A DNA stretch of 64,000 nucleotides from Rhizobium croatiense (GTDB taxonomy: Bacteria; Pseudomonadota; Alphaproteobacteria; Rhizobiales; Rhizobiaceae): the NCBI RefSeq assembly GCF_019793465.1, contig NZ_JAILYJ010000005.1, positions 1-64,000 of the forward strand, given 5' to 3'. Positions 34,165 through 46,565 of this stretch are shown here, in pieces. The stretch's first letter is position 1. Every line of letters begins with the position of its first letter. A program made the position numbers and the translations under genes. A model generated the notes under the pieces. The model had not been told where the DNA came from. It made no database searches and was given only the letters and a program-made list of their open reading frames with translations.

Positions 34165-35343
34165 ATGCCCTCGAACGACCTGCTTCTGACCTTCAATGCC
34201 GGCTCCTCGACGGTCAAGATCGGCATCTTTGCCATGGAAGGCGCCAAGGCGCGGCGCATCGGCAAGGGCGTGATCGATTTCCGCGCCAAACCGCTTTCAC
34301 TCGGACTGAGCCGGGGGCCGCAGACATTCGACATGCCGTTGAAGGCCGAGGTGACGGAAGACCTGCACGATGTCATCGATGAGACCTTCGCGCGTCTCGC
34401 CGATCATTTCGACATGGCCGCCAGCCGCGCTGCCGGCCACCGCGTCGTCCATGGCGGCGACCGTTTTACGAAAGCGATAGCCCTCGACGCCGCGTCAATC
34501 GGCGCCATCGATGCACTGACGCCGCTAGCGCCCCTGCATCAGCCGCAGGCGCTGCGTTTCGTCCGCGCGCTGGCGCATCTGAAGCCGCATCTTGTCCAGA
34601 CGGCCTCCTTCGACACCGCCTTCCATGCCACGCAGGACGATCTCGTTCGCCGTCTCGCCATACCGCGCTCGCTGCATGACGAGGGCATCAAGCGTTACGG
34701 TTTCCATGGGCTTTCATATAAGTTCATCGCCGGTGAACTTACCCGCAAGGCGCCGCAGGCGGCCAAGGCTGTGGTCGCCCATCTCGGCAGCGGCGCCAGC
34801 CTCTGTGCGCTGGAAGGCGGCATCAGCCGCGATTGCAGCATGGGCTTTTCCACCCTCGACGGCATCCCGATGGCGACGCGCCCAGGCTGGCTCGATCCCG
34901 GCGTCATCCTGTATCTGGCCGGAGAGCGAAAGCAACCCCTGGGAGAGATCGAGGATCTGCTCTACCGCCGCTCAGGCCTGCTCGGCGTTTCCGGCATCAG
35001 CGCCGATACCCGCGATCTGTTGAAGGACGGCCGGCCGGAGGCGCGCCAGGCAATCGACCTCTTGACGCTGCGCATTGCCGGCGAGATCGGCCGCATGGCG
35101 GCAACGCTCGGCGGCCTCGATGCCGTCGTCTTCACTGCCGGCATCGGCGAAAATCAGCCGGGGATCCGCGCCGGCGTGGCCAAACACCTCGCCTGGCTCG
35201 GCCTTTCGATCGACGAAAGGGCCAATACCGCCAACGATTTCACGATCAGCACCGGGCAAAGCCGCATGACCGCCCATGTCATCGCCACGGACGAGGAACA
35301 GGTTATCGCCGACGAGGCGCTGTCCCTGCTTGCCGCCGGCTGA
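34165..35343 (+). CDS. ackA: Acetate kinase
   Basis: This 392-residue ASKHA-fold kinase interconverts acetyl phosphate plus ADP with acetate plus ATP. Family signatures are [15 protein letters not shown] at the N terminus, [46 protein letters not shown] and [13 protein letters not shown]. It lies 71 bp upstream of the phosphoketolase gene in the same direction. Phosphoketolase yields acetyl phosphate, so acetate kinase next to it would harvest the ATP. No phosphotransacetylase gene is present in the window. Confidence 0.95.
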   Translation: MPSNDLLLTFNAGSSTVKIGIFAMEGAKARRIGKGVIDFRAKPLSLGLSRGPQTFDMPLKAEVTEDLHDVIDETFARLADHFDMAASRAAGHRVVHGGDRFTKAIALDAASIGAIDALTPLAPLHQPQALRFVRALAHLKPHLVQTASFDTAFHATQDDLVRRLAIPRSLHDEGIKRYGFHGLSYKFIAGELTRKAPQAAKAVVAHLGSGASLCALEGGISRDCSMGFSTLDGIPMATRPGWLDPGVILYLAGERKQPLGEIEDLLYRRSGLLGVSGISADTRDLLKDGRPEARQAIDLLTLRIAGEIGRMAATLGGLDAVVFTAGIGENQPGIRAGVAKHLAWLGLSIDERANTANDFTISTGQSRMTAHVIATDEEQVIADEALSLLAAG

Positions 35344-35414
35344 TCCAGATCAATGGCGCGCCGGCGCCGGCGGCTAGAATTGACGTTGAACGCGTTTTCG
35401 AACGGGAGAAGCCC

Positions 35415-37802
35415 ATGGAAAAGCATGTCTCGACCGCCGCCGCCCTGACCGACGCCGAACTCACCCAGATCGACCGCTATTGGCGGGCCGCCAATTATCT
35501 CTCGGTCGGCCAGATCTACCTGCTTGAAAATCCGCTGCTGCGCGAGCCGCTGAAACCGGAACACATCAAACCCCGCCTGCTCGGCCACTGGGGCACGACG
35601 CCCGGCCTCAACTTCATCTATGCCCATCTTAACCGCCTGATCCGCGCCCGCGATCTCGACATCATCTATGTATGCGGCCCCGGCCACGGCGGGCCGGGCA
35701 TGGTTGCCAACACCTATCTCGAAGGCACCTACAGCGAGATCTACCCCAATATTTCCGAGGATGCCGAAGGCATGCGCAAGCTCTTCCGGCAATTCTCCTT
35801 CCCCGGCGGCATACCGAGCCATGCGGCGCCGGAAACGCCAGGATCGATCCATGAGGGCGGCGAACTCGGTTACGCCCTCGTCCATGCCTATGGCGCCGCC
35901 TTCGACAATCCCGACCTGATCGTCGCCTGTGTCGTCGGCGACGGCGAGGCCGAGACCGGGCCGTTGGCGGCGAGTTGGCATTCCAACAAGTTCCTCAATC
36001 CCGCCCGCGACGGCGCCGTGCTGCCGATCCTGCATCTGAACGGCTACAAGATCGCCAACCCGACCGTTCTCGGCCGTGCCGGAGACGATGATCTCCGCCG
36101 CCTCTTCGAAGGCTACGGTTACGAACCCTTCTTCGTCGACGGCCATGAGCCGCGCGACATGCACCAGCAGATGGCCGCGACGCTGGACCGGATCTTCGAC
36201 CGCATTCGTGAGATCCAGAGCCAGGCCCGTGACGGCAAGGCTCCGGACGGCTGCCCGCGCTGGCCGATGATCGTGCTGCGCAGCCCCAAGGGCTGGACGG
36301 GTCCGAAAGAAGTCGACGGCAAGAAGGTCGAGGGCTTCTGGCGTGCCCATCAGGTGCCGGTCTCCAACTGCCGCGAGAATGACGGCCATCGCAAAATTCT
36401 CGAGGACTGGATGCGCAGCTACTGGCCGCAGGACCTGTTCGGCGCCGATGGCCGGCTGAAACCCGAGCTGCGGGCGCTGGCGCCTGTCGGCAAACGCCGC
36501 ATGGGGGCCAATCCGCATGCCAATGGTGGTTTGCTGCGCCGGGAACTCGATACCCCCGATATAAGCGGCTATGCAGTCGAGATCGGCAAGCGCGGCAGCG
36601 TCGCGGCCCAGTCGACGGAAATTCTCGGCCATTACTTGCGCGACACGATGAAGCGCAACGCGACGGCGGCGAATTTCCGGATCTTCGGCCCCGACGAGAC
36701 GGAATCAAACCGCCTCGGCAGCGTCTTCGAGGTCACCGACCGCGTCTGGATGGAGGATATCGAGCCCTATGATATCCATCTCTCCCGCGATGGACGCGTC
36801 ATGGAGGTGCTCTCCGAACATCTCTGCCAGGGCTGGCTGGAAGGCTACCTGTTGACCGGCCGCCACGGCCTCTTCTCCTGCTACGAGGCCTTCATCCACA
36901 TCATCGATTCGATGTTCAACCAGCACGCCAAATGGCTGAAGGTGACGCGCGAGCTTGAATGGCGAAAACCGATCTCGTCGCTGAACTACCTGCTGACCTC
37001 GCATGTCTGGCGCCAGGACCATAACGGCTTCAGCCACCAGGATCCCGGTTTCGTCGATCTCGTCGCCAACAAGAAGGCCGATATAGTCCGCATCTATCTG
37101 CCGCCGGATGCCAATACCCTGCTCTGGGTCGGCGACCATTGCCTGCGCACCTATGACCGCATCAACGTCATCGTCGCCGGTAAGCAGCCAGAACCGCAAT
37201 GGCTTTCGATGGACGAGGCGGCGAAACATTGCGAGGTCGGCATCGGCGTCTGGCACTGGGCAAGCAACGAGGAAGACGCCGTCGCCCCCGACCTCGTCAT
37301 GGCCTGCGCCGGCGACGTGCCGACGATGGAGACGCTTGCCGCCGTCGACCTGTTGCGCAAATCCGTGCCGGCGCTGAAGATCCGCACCGTCAACGTCGTC
37401 GATCTCTTGGCGCTGCAATCCAGGGACCAGCATCCGCACGGTCTGACCGACGAGGCCTTCGACGCCATCTTCACTCCGGACAAGCCGGTGATTTTCGCCT
37501 ATCACGGTTATCCCTATCTCATTCACCGCCTGACCTATAAGCGCACCAACCACGAGAACATCCACGTCCGCGGCTTCATCGAAGAGGGCACGACGACAAC
37601 GCCCTTCGACATGACCGTCCTCAATGAGCTCGATCGTTACCATCTCGCGATCGAAGCGATCGAGCGCGTACCGGGCCTGAAGGAAAAGGCGACGGATGCG
37701 CTTGCCGCCTTCCGCGACAAGCTTGCCGAGCATCACGATTATGTCAGGGAACACGGCGAGGACATGCCGGAGGTACGGAACTGGACATGGCCGGCGGCGT
37801 GA
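35415..37802 (+). CDS. xfp: Xylulose-5-phosphate/fructose-6-phosphate phosphoketolase
   Basis: This 795-residue thiamine-diphosphate enzyme has the normal family length. It splits xylulose-5-P (or fructose-6-P) with phosphate into acetyl phosphate and glyceraldehyde-3-P (or erythrose-4-P). Diagnostic blocks are [57 protein letters not shown], the ThDP-binding [13 protein letters not shown] and, later, [31 protein letters not shown] precedes the ATG at 35415; the open frame extends far upstream inside ackA and is not used there. With AckA it forms an energy-conserving pentose phosphoketolase bypass. Confidence 0.95.
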   Translation: MEKHVSTAAALTDAELTQIDRYWRAANYLSVGQIYLLENPLLREPLKPEHIKPRLLGHWGTTPGLNFIYAHLNRLIRARDLDIIYVCGPGHGGPGMVANTYLEGTYSEIYPNISEDAEGMRKLFRQFSFPGGIPSHAAPETPGSIHEGGELGYALVHAYGAAFDNPDLIVACVVGDGEAETGPLAASWHSNKFLNPARDGAVLPILHLNGYKIANPTVLGRAGDDDLRRLFEGYGYEPFFVDGHEPRDMHQQMAATLDRIFDRIREIQSQARDGKAPDGCPRWPMIVLRSPKGWTGPKEVDGKKVEGFWRAHQVPVSNCRENDGHRKILEDWMRSYWPQDLFGADGRLKPELRALAPVGKRRMGANPHANGGLLRRELDTPDISGYAVEIGKRGSVAAQSTEILGHYLRDTMKRNATAANFRIFGPDETESNRLGSVFEVTDRVWMEDIEPYDIHLSRDGRVMEVLSEHLCQGWLEGYLLTGRHGLFSCYEAFIHIIDSMFNQHAKWLKVTRELEWRKPISSLNYLLTSHVWRQDHNGFSHQDPGFVDLVANKKADIVRIYLPPDANTLLWVGDHCLRTYDRINVIVAGKQPEPQWLSMDEAAKHCEVGIGVWHWASNEEDAVAPDLVMACAGDVPTMETLAAVDLLRKSVPALKIRTVNVVDLLALQSRDQHPHGLTDEAFDAIFTPDKPVIFAYHGYPYLIHRLTYKRTNHENIHVRGFIEEGTTTTPFDMTVLNELDRYHLAIEAIERVPGLKEKATDALAAFRDKLAEHHDYVREHGEDMPEVRNWTWPAA

Positions 37803-37807
37803 GACAT

Positions 37808-37838
37808 CGGTGACGTACGCCGCGAATGCGGCGTCACC
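37808..37838. terminator. Hairpin between convergent xfp and araC genes
   Basis: CGGTGAC and GTCACCG enclose a second stem, GCCGC with GCGGC. Being between two convergent genes it may stop transcription from both sides, though neither side has a clear U tract. Confidence 0.4.
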
Positions 37839-37851
37839 GGATGCCAAAACC

Positions 37852-40034
<2,183 letters not shown>

Positions 40035-40206
40035 AGGATTGCGGATGAAGGCTGCGCCGCGGTGAACACCAGGCGTTCGGGACGCAGAACCATAACCAGG
40101 AAATCATGTATTTGGGGATTTATTTCATTTTACATCACCATTTCGCATGAGAAGCTAACATGAAGTTCAATACGGCGCCGGAGTACGCCGAAAAGGGAGA
40201 GAGAAA

Positions 40207-41379
40207 ATGAGGAAGTTGTTTCTGGCCGCCGCTGCGGCCATCGTCATGGGCACGAGCGCCTATGCCGACACGATCAAGGTTGGCGTCATCGGCCCGTTCT
40301 CCGGTCCATTCGCGCTTCAGGGCAAGAACTTCAAGGCCGGCATCGACGCCTATATGGCGGCCAATGGCAGCAAGGTCGGCAACGACACCGTCGAGATCGT
40401 CTATCGCGACGTGCCGCAGGCCGATCCTGCCCAATCCAAGGCGCTTGCCCAGGAACTGATCGTCAAGGAAAAGGTCCAGTATCTCGCCGGCTTCTATTTC
40501 ACCCCCGATGCCATGGCGGTGACGCCGATCCTGAAGCAGGGCAATGTGCCGATGGTCGTCATGAACGCCGCGACCTCGGCAATCGTCACCAAGAGCCCGC
40601 TTGTTGTGCGCACGTCGTTCACGACTTGGCAGACCTCGACGCCGATCGCAAAAGTCGCCTTCGACGCCGGCGTCAAGAAGGTGATCTCGGTCGTCAGCGA
40701 TTACGGCCCGGGCGTCGACGCCGAGAATGCCTTCAAGACCGGCTTCGAAAAGGCCGGCGGCCAGGTGGTCGAGGCGATCCGCATGCCGCTCGCGACCAAC
40801 GATTTCAGCCCGATCATGCAGCGCATCAAGGATTCCGGCGCTGAGGGCGTCTTCGCCTTCCTGCCGTCGGGACCGACGACGCTCGGCTTCGTCAAGGCTT
40901 ACAACGAAAACGGTCTGAAGGCTGCCGGCATCAAGTTCTTCGCGCCGGGCGACCTGACGCAGGAATCCGACCTGCCGGCGCTGGGTGACGCCGCACTCGG
41001 CATCCAGACGACCTTCCACTATGCCGTGTCGCACGATTCTCCCGAGAACAAGGCTTTCGTCGAGGCGGCCGCCAAGGCGATCGGCAACAAGGCCGAACTC
41101 TCCTTCCCGGCAGTCAGCGCCTATGACGGCATGTATGTCATCTACAAGATGATCGAGGCGACGGGCGGCAAGCAGGATGCTGAAAAGGCTGTCGATGCGG
41201 TGAAGGGCCTTGCCTGGGTGAGCCCGCGCGGCCCGGTTTCGATCGATCCGGAAAGCCGCCACATCACGCAGAACATCTATCTGCGCGAAGTCGCCAAGGC
41301 CGACGACGGGACCTACATCAACAAGGAGGTCCAGACCTTCGAGAAGCAGGGCGATCCGGGCCTGGCGGCGGCAAAGTAA
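40207..41379 (+). CDS. Branched-chain-amino-acid-type ABC receptor (LivK-like)
   Basis: This 390-residue exported receptor has a signal peptide (RKLFLAAAAAIVMGTSAYA) followed by DTIKVGVIGPFSGPFALQGK, the typical start of type I periplasmic receptors. Further blocks are QELIVKEKVQYLAGFYFTPD and SDYGPGVDAENAFKTGFEKA. It heads a five-gene Liv-type importer and lies 172 bp after pobA in the same direction. Many members of this subfamily bind aromatic acids, so 4-hydroxybenzoate or a relative is a reasonable guess rather than leucine. GGGAGAGAG precedes the ATG. Confidence 0.88.
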   Translation: MRKLFLAAAAAIVMGTSAYADTIKVGVIGPFSGPFALQGKNFKAGIDAYMAANGSKVGNDTVEIVYRDVPQADPAQSKALAQELIVKEKVQYLAGFYFTPDAMAVTPILKQGNVPMVVMNAATSAIVTKSPLVVRTSFTTWQTSTPIAKVAFDAGVKKVISVVSDYGPGVDAENAFKTGFEKAGGQVVEAIRMPLATNDFSPIMQRIKDSGAEGVFAFLPSGPTTLGFVKAYNENGLKAAGIKFFAPGDLTQESDLPALGDAALGIQTTFHYAVSHDSPENKAFVEAAAKAIGNKAELSFPAVSAYDGMYVIYKMIEATGGKQDAEKAVDAVKGLAWVSPRGPVSIDPESRHITQNIYLREVAKADDGTYINKEVQTFEKQGDPGLAAAK

Positions 41380-41445
41380 CATCCGGCGTCAGAACATGCG
41401 GCGGACTTGGAATCCGAGGTCCGTCGCATTCAAGCAGGTAGTTCC

Positions 41446-42309
41446 ATGCAGACAGTCTTCAGCATAGCCGTCGACGCGCTAGCCTATGGCATGGTGCTCT
41501 TCGTGATATCGATCGGCCTTTCCGTCACCATGGGGCTGATGCGCGTCGTCAACCTCGCGCACGGCGCCTTCGCCATGATCGGCGGCTACATCGCCTCCTA
41601 TGCAGCACGTGACCTCGGCCTCGGTTATGCCATGGCAATCATCGCTGCCGTGGTCGCTACGATCATTATTGCAATCCCTCTCGAGCGCTTCCTCTATCGC
41701 CGGATCTACGGCGCGCCGGAACTGATCCAGGTGCTGATGACGATCGGCATCACCTTCTGCATCATCGGCATCGCCAATTACCTGATGGGACCAACACTGA
41801 AGACCATACCGCTTGCCGCTGCGCTGCAGGGTTCGGCCGATCTCGGCTTTCGCACGATCCCCGTTCACCGGCTTTTCGCGATCCTCTGCGGCATCGCCGT
41901 GGCGCTGGCGCTCTGGTTCGCGATCGAAAGAACCAGCTTCGGCGTCAAGCTGCGCGCCTCGGTGGATGACGCGGCGATGGCCGCGGCACTCGGCGTGCGC
42001 ACCGAGATCATCTATGCGGTGAGCTTTGCCATCGCCGTCGGGCTTGCCGCCTTCGGCGGCGTGGTCGGTGCCGAACTCCTGCCGGTCGAGCCCTATTATG
42101 CGCTGCGCTACATGGTCACCTTCCTGGTCGTCGTCTCCGTCGGCGGCGCCGGCTCCATTCCCGGCGCGCTGATCGCCTGCCTGCTGCTCGGCGCGATCGA
42201 TACGACGGGCCGCTATCTGATGCCGGAGTTCGGGGAATTCTTCTTCTATCTTGCCGTGATCGCGATCATCTGCGTCTTCCCGCGCGGCCTTGCCGGGAGG
42301 GCGAAGTGA
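41446..42309 (+). CDS. Liv-type ABC permease (LivH-like)
   Basis: This 287-residue inner-membrane permease with about eight hydrophobic segments contains GLSVTMGLMRVVNLAHGAF, the LivH hallmark, and the coupling-loop region TSFGVKLRASVDDAAMAAALG. The start was set at the ATG at 41446 because the extra residues from 41407 are polar and lie in the leader. It follows the receptor gene by 66 bp and is one base before the second permease gene. Confidence 0.9.
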   Translation: MQTVFSIAVDALAYGMVLFVISIGLSVTMGLMRVVNLAHGAFAMIGGYIASYAARDLGLGYAMAIIAAVVATIIIAIPLERFLYRRIYGAPELIQVLMTIGITFCIIGIANYLMGPTLKTIPLAAALQGSADLGFRTIPVHRLFAILCGIAVALALWFAIERTSFGVKLRASVDDAAMAAALGVRTEIIYAVSFAIAVGLAAFGGVVGAELLPVEPYYALRYMVTFLVVVSVGGAGSIPGALIACLLLGAIDTTGRYLMPEFGEFFFYLAVIAIICVFPRGLAGRAK

Positions 42310-42310
42310 G

Positions 42311-43306
42311 ATGGCGCTTGTGTTGAACGACGAAAACGGACGTCTCCAGCATCGGCGCGGTTATGTCAGCCGCGATCTCGCCGGCATCATCGTGATCATC
42401 GCCGTTGCCGCCATCGGCTATTTCGCCTTCCCTGATAATCTCGCGCTTCTGACGCGGATGATCACCATCGCGCTGCTCGTGCTCTCGCTCGATCTCGTGA
42501 CCGGTTATTGCGGCGTTGCGACGCTCGGCCATGCCGCCCTGTTCGGCTCCGGCGCCTATGCCGCCGGCATCCTGTCGGCGCATTACGGCATCAATGATCC
42601 GCTGCTGATGCTGCTTGCCGGCATTGCCGGCGGCGTAGCTTCCGGGCTGCTCAGCGGCGCGATCATTCTGCGCGCGCATGGCCTGCCGCAGCTCGTGCTG
42701 TCGATTGCCCTCATCCACCTCTTCCACGAATTCGCCAACAAGGCCTCCTCATGGACAGGAGGCAGTGATGGACTTTCCGGCATCGCGCCCGACCCGGTCC
42801 TCGGTTTTTTTGAATTCGATCTTTATGGCCGCACCGCCTTCTTTTTCGGAATGACGCTGCTGCTTGTTGTCTTCGTGTTGCTGAGATTGCTGGTGCGTTC
42901 ACCCTTCGGCATGCTCTGCCGCGCCATCAAGCAGGACCCGTTGCGTATCCGCGCCATGGGTGGTTCGCCGAAGGGCGCGCTCATCAGGATGTACGCGATC
43001 TCGGGCGCGGTTGCCGGGGTCGGCGGCGCCTTGAACGCGATCTCGACGCAGGTCGTCGGTCTGGACAGCCTGTCCTTCACGCAGTCGGCGGAGGCGCTGG
43101 TCATGCTCGTGCTCGGCGGCACCGGCTCTCTCTTCGGGGCGATCTCCGGTACGATCATCTTCATGCTCTTCGAGGACTATGTCTCGGCCGCCAATCCGTT
43201 CCACTGGCTGACCATGGTCGGTGCGCTCTTGATCGCCGTCGTGCTCTTCGCGCCGAAAGGGCTTTACGGAACGGCCGCAAATTTCATTGACCGCCGCAGG
43301 GAGTAG
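42311..43306 (+). CDS. Liv-type ABC permease (LivM-like)
   Basis: This 331-residue second permease has a polar N terminus of about 25 residues (ALVLNDENGRLQHRRGYV), then about nine hydrophobic segments with SLDLVTGYCGVATLGHAALF and RSPFGMLCRAIKQDPLRIRA, both LivM features. The ATG at 42311 starts one base after the LivH stop, with GGGAGGGCGAAG just before it. It pairs with the LivH-like subunit. Confidence 0.9.
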   Translation: MALVLNDENGRLQHRRGYVSRDLAGIIVIIAVAAIGYFAFPDNLALLTRMITIALLVLSLDLVTGYCGVATLGHAALFGSGAYAAGILSAHYGINDPLLMLLAGIAGGVASGLLSGAIILRAHGLPQLVLSIALIHLFHEFANKASSWTGGSDGLSGIAPDPVLGFFEFDLYGRTAFFFGMTLLLVVFVLLRLLVRSPFGMLCRAIKQDPLRIRAMGGSPKGALIRMYAISGAVAGVGGALNAISTQVVGLDSLSFTQSAEALVMLVLGGTGSLFGAISGTIIFMLFEDYVSAANPFHWLTMVGALLIAVVLFAPKGLYGTAANFIDRRRE

Positions 43307-43311
43307 CGCTC

Positions 43312-44076
43312 ATGAGCCATGTCTTCGAAGTCGCCAATCTCCGGAAAGCCTTCGGTGGCCTTGCCGTCACCAACGATGTTTCGCTGGCGATGGCGCCCGG
43401 CGACCGCGTCGCGCTGATCGGCCCGAACGGCGCCGGCAAGACCACCTTTGTCAACCTCGTCACCGGCAATCTCCCCCCCGATTCCGGCGAGGTCCGCCTT
43501 GGCGGCGAAACGGTGACGGCGGTCAATGCGATCGGCAGGGTCAAACGCGGCCTCGTCCGCTCCTTTCAGGTGACACGGCTTTTCCAGGACATGACGCCCG
43601 CCGAACATGTCGGGCTCGCTGTCCTTCAGCGGGACGGAAAGACCTGGAACATGTTCGGAAATTTCCTCTCGATGCCCGATGTCATGGCCGAGATCGACGA
43701 CCTCCTGGGAAAGCTCGGACTGACGCCGCTGATGCATCGCAAGGTCAGCGAGATTGCCTATGGGCAGCAGCGGCTTCTCGAACTTGCCGTCGCGCTGGCG
43801 CTGAAACCGAAAGTGCTGCTGCTCGACGAGCCGGCCGCCGGCGTCCCGCAAAGCGATACCGGCCGCATCGAGCAAGCGCTGGCTGATCTGCCCGCCGATC
43901 TCGCCGTGCTGATGATCGAACACGACATGGATCTTGTCTTTCGTTTTGCCAAACGTGTCATCGTGCTGGCGGCCGGCGCGATCATCTTTGACGGCCGGCC
44001 TGAAGATGTCACCAGGGATGCGCGTGTGCGCGAGGCCTATCTCGGGAGTTATGCCAATGCCAGCCCTGTCGCTTAA
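43312..44076 (+). CDS. Liv-type ABC ATPase (LivG-like)
   Basis: This 254-residue ATPase has Walker A GPNGAGKTTF, the LivG-typical VRSFQVTRLFQDMTPAEHV, a signature region ISEIAYGQQRLLELAVALAL (the usual LSGG is replaced by AYGQ, as in many LivG proteins), Walker B VLLLDEPAAGV and switch MIEHDMDLV. It lies five bases after the LivM-like gene and its end overlaps the LivF-like gene by 20 bp. Confidence 0.9.
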   Translation: MSHVFEVANLRKAFGGLAVTNDVSLAMAPGDRVALIGPNGAGKTTFVNLVTGNLPPDSGEVRLGGETVTAVNAIGRVKRGLVRSFQVTRLFQDMTPAEHVGLAVLQRDGKTWNMFGNFLSMPDVMAEIDDLLGKLGLTPLMHRKVSEIAYGQQRLLELAVALALKPKVLLLDEPAAGVPQSDTGRIEQALADLPADLAVLMIEHDMDLVFRFAKRVIVLAAGAIIFDGRPEDVTRDARVREAYLGSYANASPVA

Positions 44077-44773
44077 GGTCGAAAATCTGTCGGCCGGATA
44101 CGGGCCGACGCGAGTGTTGGAAGGCATTTCCTTCGCAGTGCCGGCAGGCGCAAGGCTTGCCGTGCTCGGCCGCAACGGCATGGGCAAGACGACGCTGCTG
44201 GCAACGCTCGCCGGCCAGACCAGACGCTACGAGGGCCGCATCACCCTCGGCGATGCGGACGTCACAACAGCACCAAGCGCAACACGCGCGCACAAGGGTC
44301 TCGGCTATGTGCCACAGACACGTTGCGTCTTCCCGACGCTGACCGTCGAAGAGAACCTTTTCGTCGGCTTGAAGGCGCGGCCGAAGGCGGCGCTGGAGGA
44401 AGCCTATGCGCTGTTCCCGCGCCTAAAGGAGCGCCGCCGCAACCTCGGCAACCAACTCTCCGGCGGCGAACAGCAGATGCTTTCGACGGCCCGCACCATT
44501 CTCGGCCGCCCGTCGGTCCTGCTGCTCGACGAACCGCTCGAGGGTCTCGCCCCCGTTATCTGCGAGGAACTGATGGCAGCCTTCGCCGATCTCGCCAAGT
44601 CAGGCGACATGACCATTCTGCTTGTCGAACAGCGCATCCAGAGCGCGCTGGATTTCGCCGATCAGGTCGTCATTCTCGAACGAGGGCGGCTGGCCTGGGC
44701 GGGAACGCCGGCAGGCCTATCCAAGGACCACGAAGCCGTCGAAAGCTTGCTCGGAGTGGGCGGCCTGCATTGA
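44057..44773 (+). CDS. Liv-type ABC ATPase (LivF-like)
   Basis: This 238-residue ATPase has Walker A GRNGMGKTTL, YVPQTRCVFPTLTVEENLFV, signature LSGGEQQMLSTAR, Walker B VLLLDEPLEGL and LVEQRIQSAL. CGGGAG lies nine bases before the ATG at 44057; another in-frame ATG at 44051 is too close to it. It completes the receptor, two-permease, two-ATPase set of a Liv-type importer. Confidence 0.9.
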   Translation: MPALSLKVENLSAGYGPTRVLEGISFAVPAGARLAVLGRNGMGKTTLLATLAGQTRRYEGRITLGDADVTTAPSATRAHKGLGYVPQTRCVFPTLTVEENLFVGLKARPKAALEEAYALFPRLKERRRNLGNQLSGGEQQMLSTARTILGRPSVLLLDEPLEGLAPVICEELMAAFADLAKSGDMTILLVEQRIQSALDFADQVVILERGRLAWAGTPAGLSKDHEAVESLLGVGGLH

Positions 44774-45107
44774 AGCAATCAATGCCGGTTATCGTCATGA
44801 CGACGTCAGCATGAGCCTGGCATTTATTACGCTGCCTGAAATATTTCTGCTGGCCTAGATTGATAGAAAGCTTGAACAGGCAGAAAATACCGCATCCCCA
44901 AAGCGGCATCAGCGTAAGACAGGTCATAAATATTCATTTCCAAGGGAATAGACGCCGGCGTCAGTCCCTTTACTTGGATTTTGAGCTGCAGACAAATTGC
45001 GCCTGTCGGATTTGACAGGCTGAATTGATCTGACGCTCGGCATAATCTCGTTGCCAACCACCCGATAGGGTTGCATGTTTAAACAGAACTTCAGACGGGA
45101 GGTAGAG
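44774..45107 (+). other. Intergenic region, no gene seen
   Basis: This 334-bp gap holds only short frames without ribosome-binding sites. It is richer in A and T than its surroundings and should carry the promoter of the VCBS-type gene. I see no clear terminator for the Liv-type operon. Confidence 0.6.
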
Positions 45108-45935
45108 ATGGCAAACCACAAGCCGGTCGCAGCGGACGTATACCAACCCATTTTCGACATCGATAAGCCGGTTGACGGCAACATCCTGGACGGTTCCACG
45201 GATGCCGACGGAGATCTTGTGCGTCTCAACTTCGTGAACGGGCAGCGAATTCCGCAACCGGCCAATCCGGACGGACCGGCCACGACGACGACGATCGAGG
45301 GAAAATACGGCACGCTGACCATCTATTCCGACGGCTACTACACCTATGAACTCAATCACTCCAATCCGGTGGTATCAGCGCTCGGCCCGGGAGATCAACT
45401 CGTCGACCAGTTCAATTTCAAGATCTCGGACGGCAAAGGCGCTACCGACTTCGGCTTGCTCAATATCGCTGTCGATCTGCCGGAGCGGGGCGACATCTTC
45501 GTCAATTTCGAGGATGTCGGCAAATATGATTTCCCCACAGGCTACAAGGGCTTCGATTGGGGCGCTTGGCACGATGGTGACGATGCAGCGATACAAAAGG
45601 AAGCCGACGGCAACCATTATCTGTCAGGCGGCGTCTTCTGGACACCCATCCAGGCCGCCGACAGCGGCACCTTCCAGATCGAGCAATTCAGCGTGGCAAA
45701 TGGCACATCAGACTATGACAACGTTCTGACGATCGAAGGTAGGCTGAACGGCGACACCGTGTTCTTGGTTACGGTCAACGTGACCGCCGACAGCATTCAT
45801 GACCCGCAGGTGATTGATCTCAGCGCCTATGGCCAGATCGACTATCTCGTGCTCGACACCGAGCCCGTCATCACCGAAACGAGCGGCCCTGACTATTATG
45901 GCGCGCAATACGACAACTTCCACTTTGTCGTTTGA
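45108..45935 (+). CDS. VCBS/cadherin-like-repeat surface or secreted protein
   Basis: This 275-residue protein (ATG at 45108, preceded by GGGAGG at five bases) has no classical signal peptide. Residues about 10-110 resemble a VCBS or bacterial cadherin-like repeat (NILDGSTDADGDLVRLNFVN, GKYGTLTIYSDGYYTYELNH, FNFKISDGKGATDFGLLNIAV). The second half (NFEDVGKYDFPTGYKGFDWG onward) looks like an all-beta, ligand-binding sandwich, ending in TSGPDYYGAQYDNFHFVV. Such proteins are often secreted by type I systems and act in adhesion or biofilm formation, but no type I export genes and no nonapeptide repeats are seen here. Low pI and many Asp residues suggest calcium binding. Confidence 0.65.
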   Translation: MANHKPVAADVYQPIFDIDKPVDGNILDGSTDADGDLVRLNFVNGQRIPQPANPDGPATTTTIEGKYGTLTIYSDGYYTYELNHSNPVVSALGPGDQLVDQFNFKISDGKGATDFGLLNIAVDLPERGDIFVNFEDVGKYDFPTGYKGFDWGAWHDGDDAAIQKEADGNHYLSGGVFWTPIQAADSGTFQIEQFSVANGTSDYDNVLTIEGRLNGDTVFLVTVNVTADSIHDPQVIDLSAYGQIDYLVLDTEPVITETSGPDYYGAQYDNFHFVV

Positions 45936-46087
45936 GAGAGCAAAAGGGCGCCGCATCGCCAAACATCGCATCTTTCCGAGCACGCTGCCGGCGATCCAGT
46001 AGCGATTTCTTGCGATAGCTGATCGACCTGCGCCCTGCTAGCAATGGATCGTCCGAGGAGGGACGATTATCTGGGATGGAGGAAATA

Positions 46088-46216
46088 ATGCAATCAATGG
46101 GAATCAGGTTAGCCGCGGTCATGTTCTCGCTGGCCTTATGGGCAATTATTATCGCTGCTGCATCCCATCTTTGGGCGATGAAAATGCCCATTTTGCATTT
46201 TATGCTCTACAGATAG
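46088..46216 (+). CDS. Small single-pass membrane peptide (42 aa)
   Basis: This short frame, preceded by GGAGG at five bases from the ATG, encodes a 42-residue peptide with one hydrophobic helix (LAAVMFSLALWAIIIAAASH) and a Met-rich tail (LWAMKMPILHFMLYR). It lies about 150 bp after the VCBS-type gene and before tRNA-Met. No family is recognised. The strong ribosome-binding site and the transmembrane profile are the only evidence. Confidence 0.5.
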   Translation: MQSMGIRLAAVMFSLALWAIIIAAASHLWAMKMPILHFMLYR

Positions 46217-46352
46217 TGCTGGCCTCGGCGTCAGCGAAATCCCGAGGTTATTGTCCTGTCGCCGCGTCTTTTGGCGGAGGGACGCGCTACCGCAGCCGTC
46301 GGAACCGGCTCAAAATCGAGCCGTCAGAATCGCAAATTCCGAAATGAGGAGA

Positions 46353-46429
46353 TGGTAGCGGAGGAGGGATTTGAACCCCCGACACAAGGATTATGATTCC
46401 TCTGCTCTGACCTACTGAGCTACTCCGCC
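46353..46429 (-). tRNA. tRNA-Met (anticodon CAT)
   Basis: The minus strand gives a 77-nt cloverleaf: acceptor arm GGCGGAG with CTCCGCT, encoded CCA end, D-arm AGCTCAGTAGGTCAGAGC, anticodon loop ATCATAA within a GAGGA/TCCTT stem, and T-arm GGGGGTTCAAATCCC. The CAT anticodon with this body resembles alphaproteobacterial elongator tRNA-Met. A lysidine-modified tRNA-Ile(CAT) cannot be excluded from the anticodon alone. Confidence 0.9.
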
Positions 46430-46565
46430 ACTGGTCAAACGATACCTGCTCGCGAAGCGCTGCGGGCTCGTGGGATGAGCGGCTTATAAGGTGCGCTTCG
46501 GCTTTGTGTCAAGCGCATGATGGAGAAAAACGCTGGGCTTAGCCGCCCGCCCTCTCCTATCGGTT

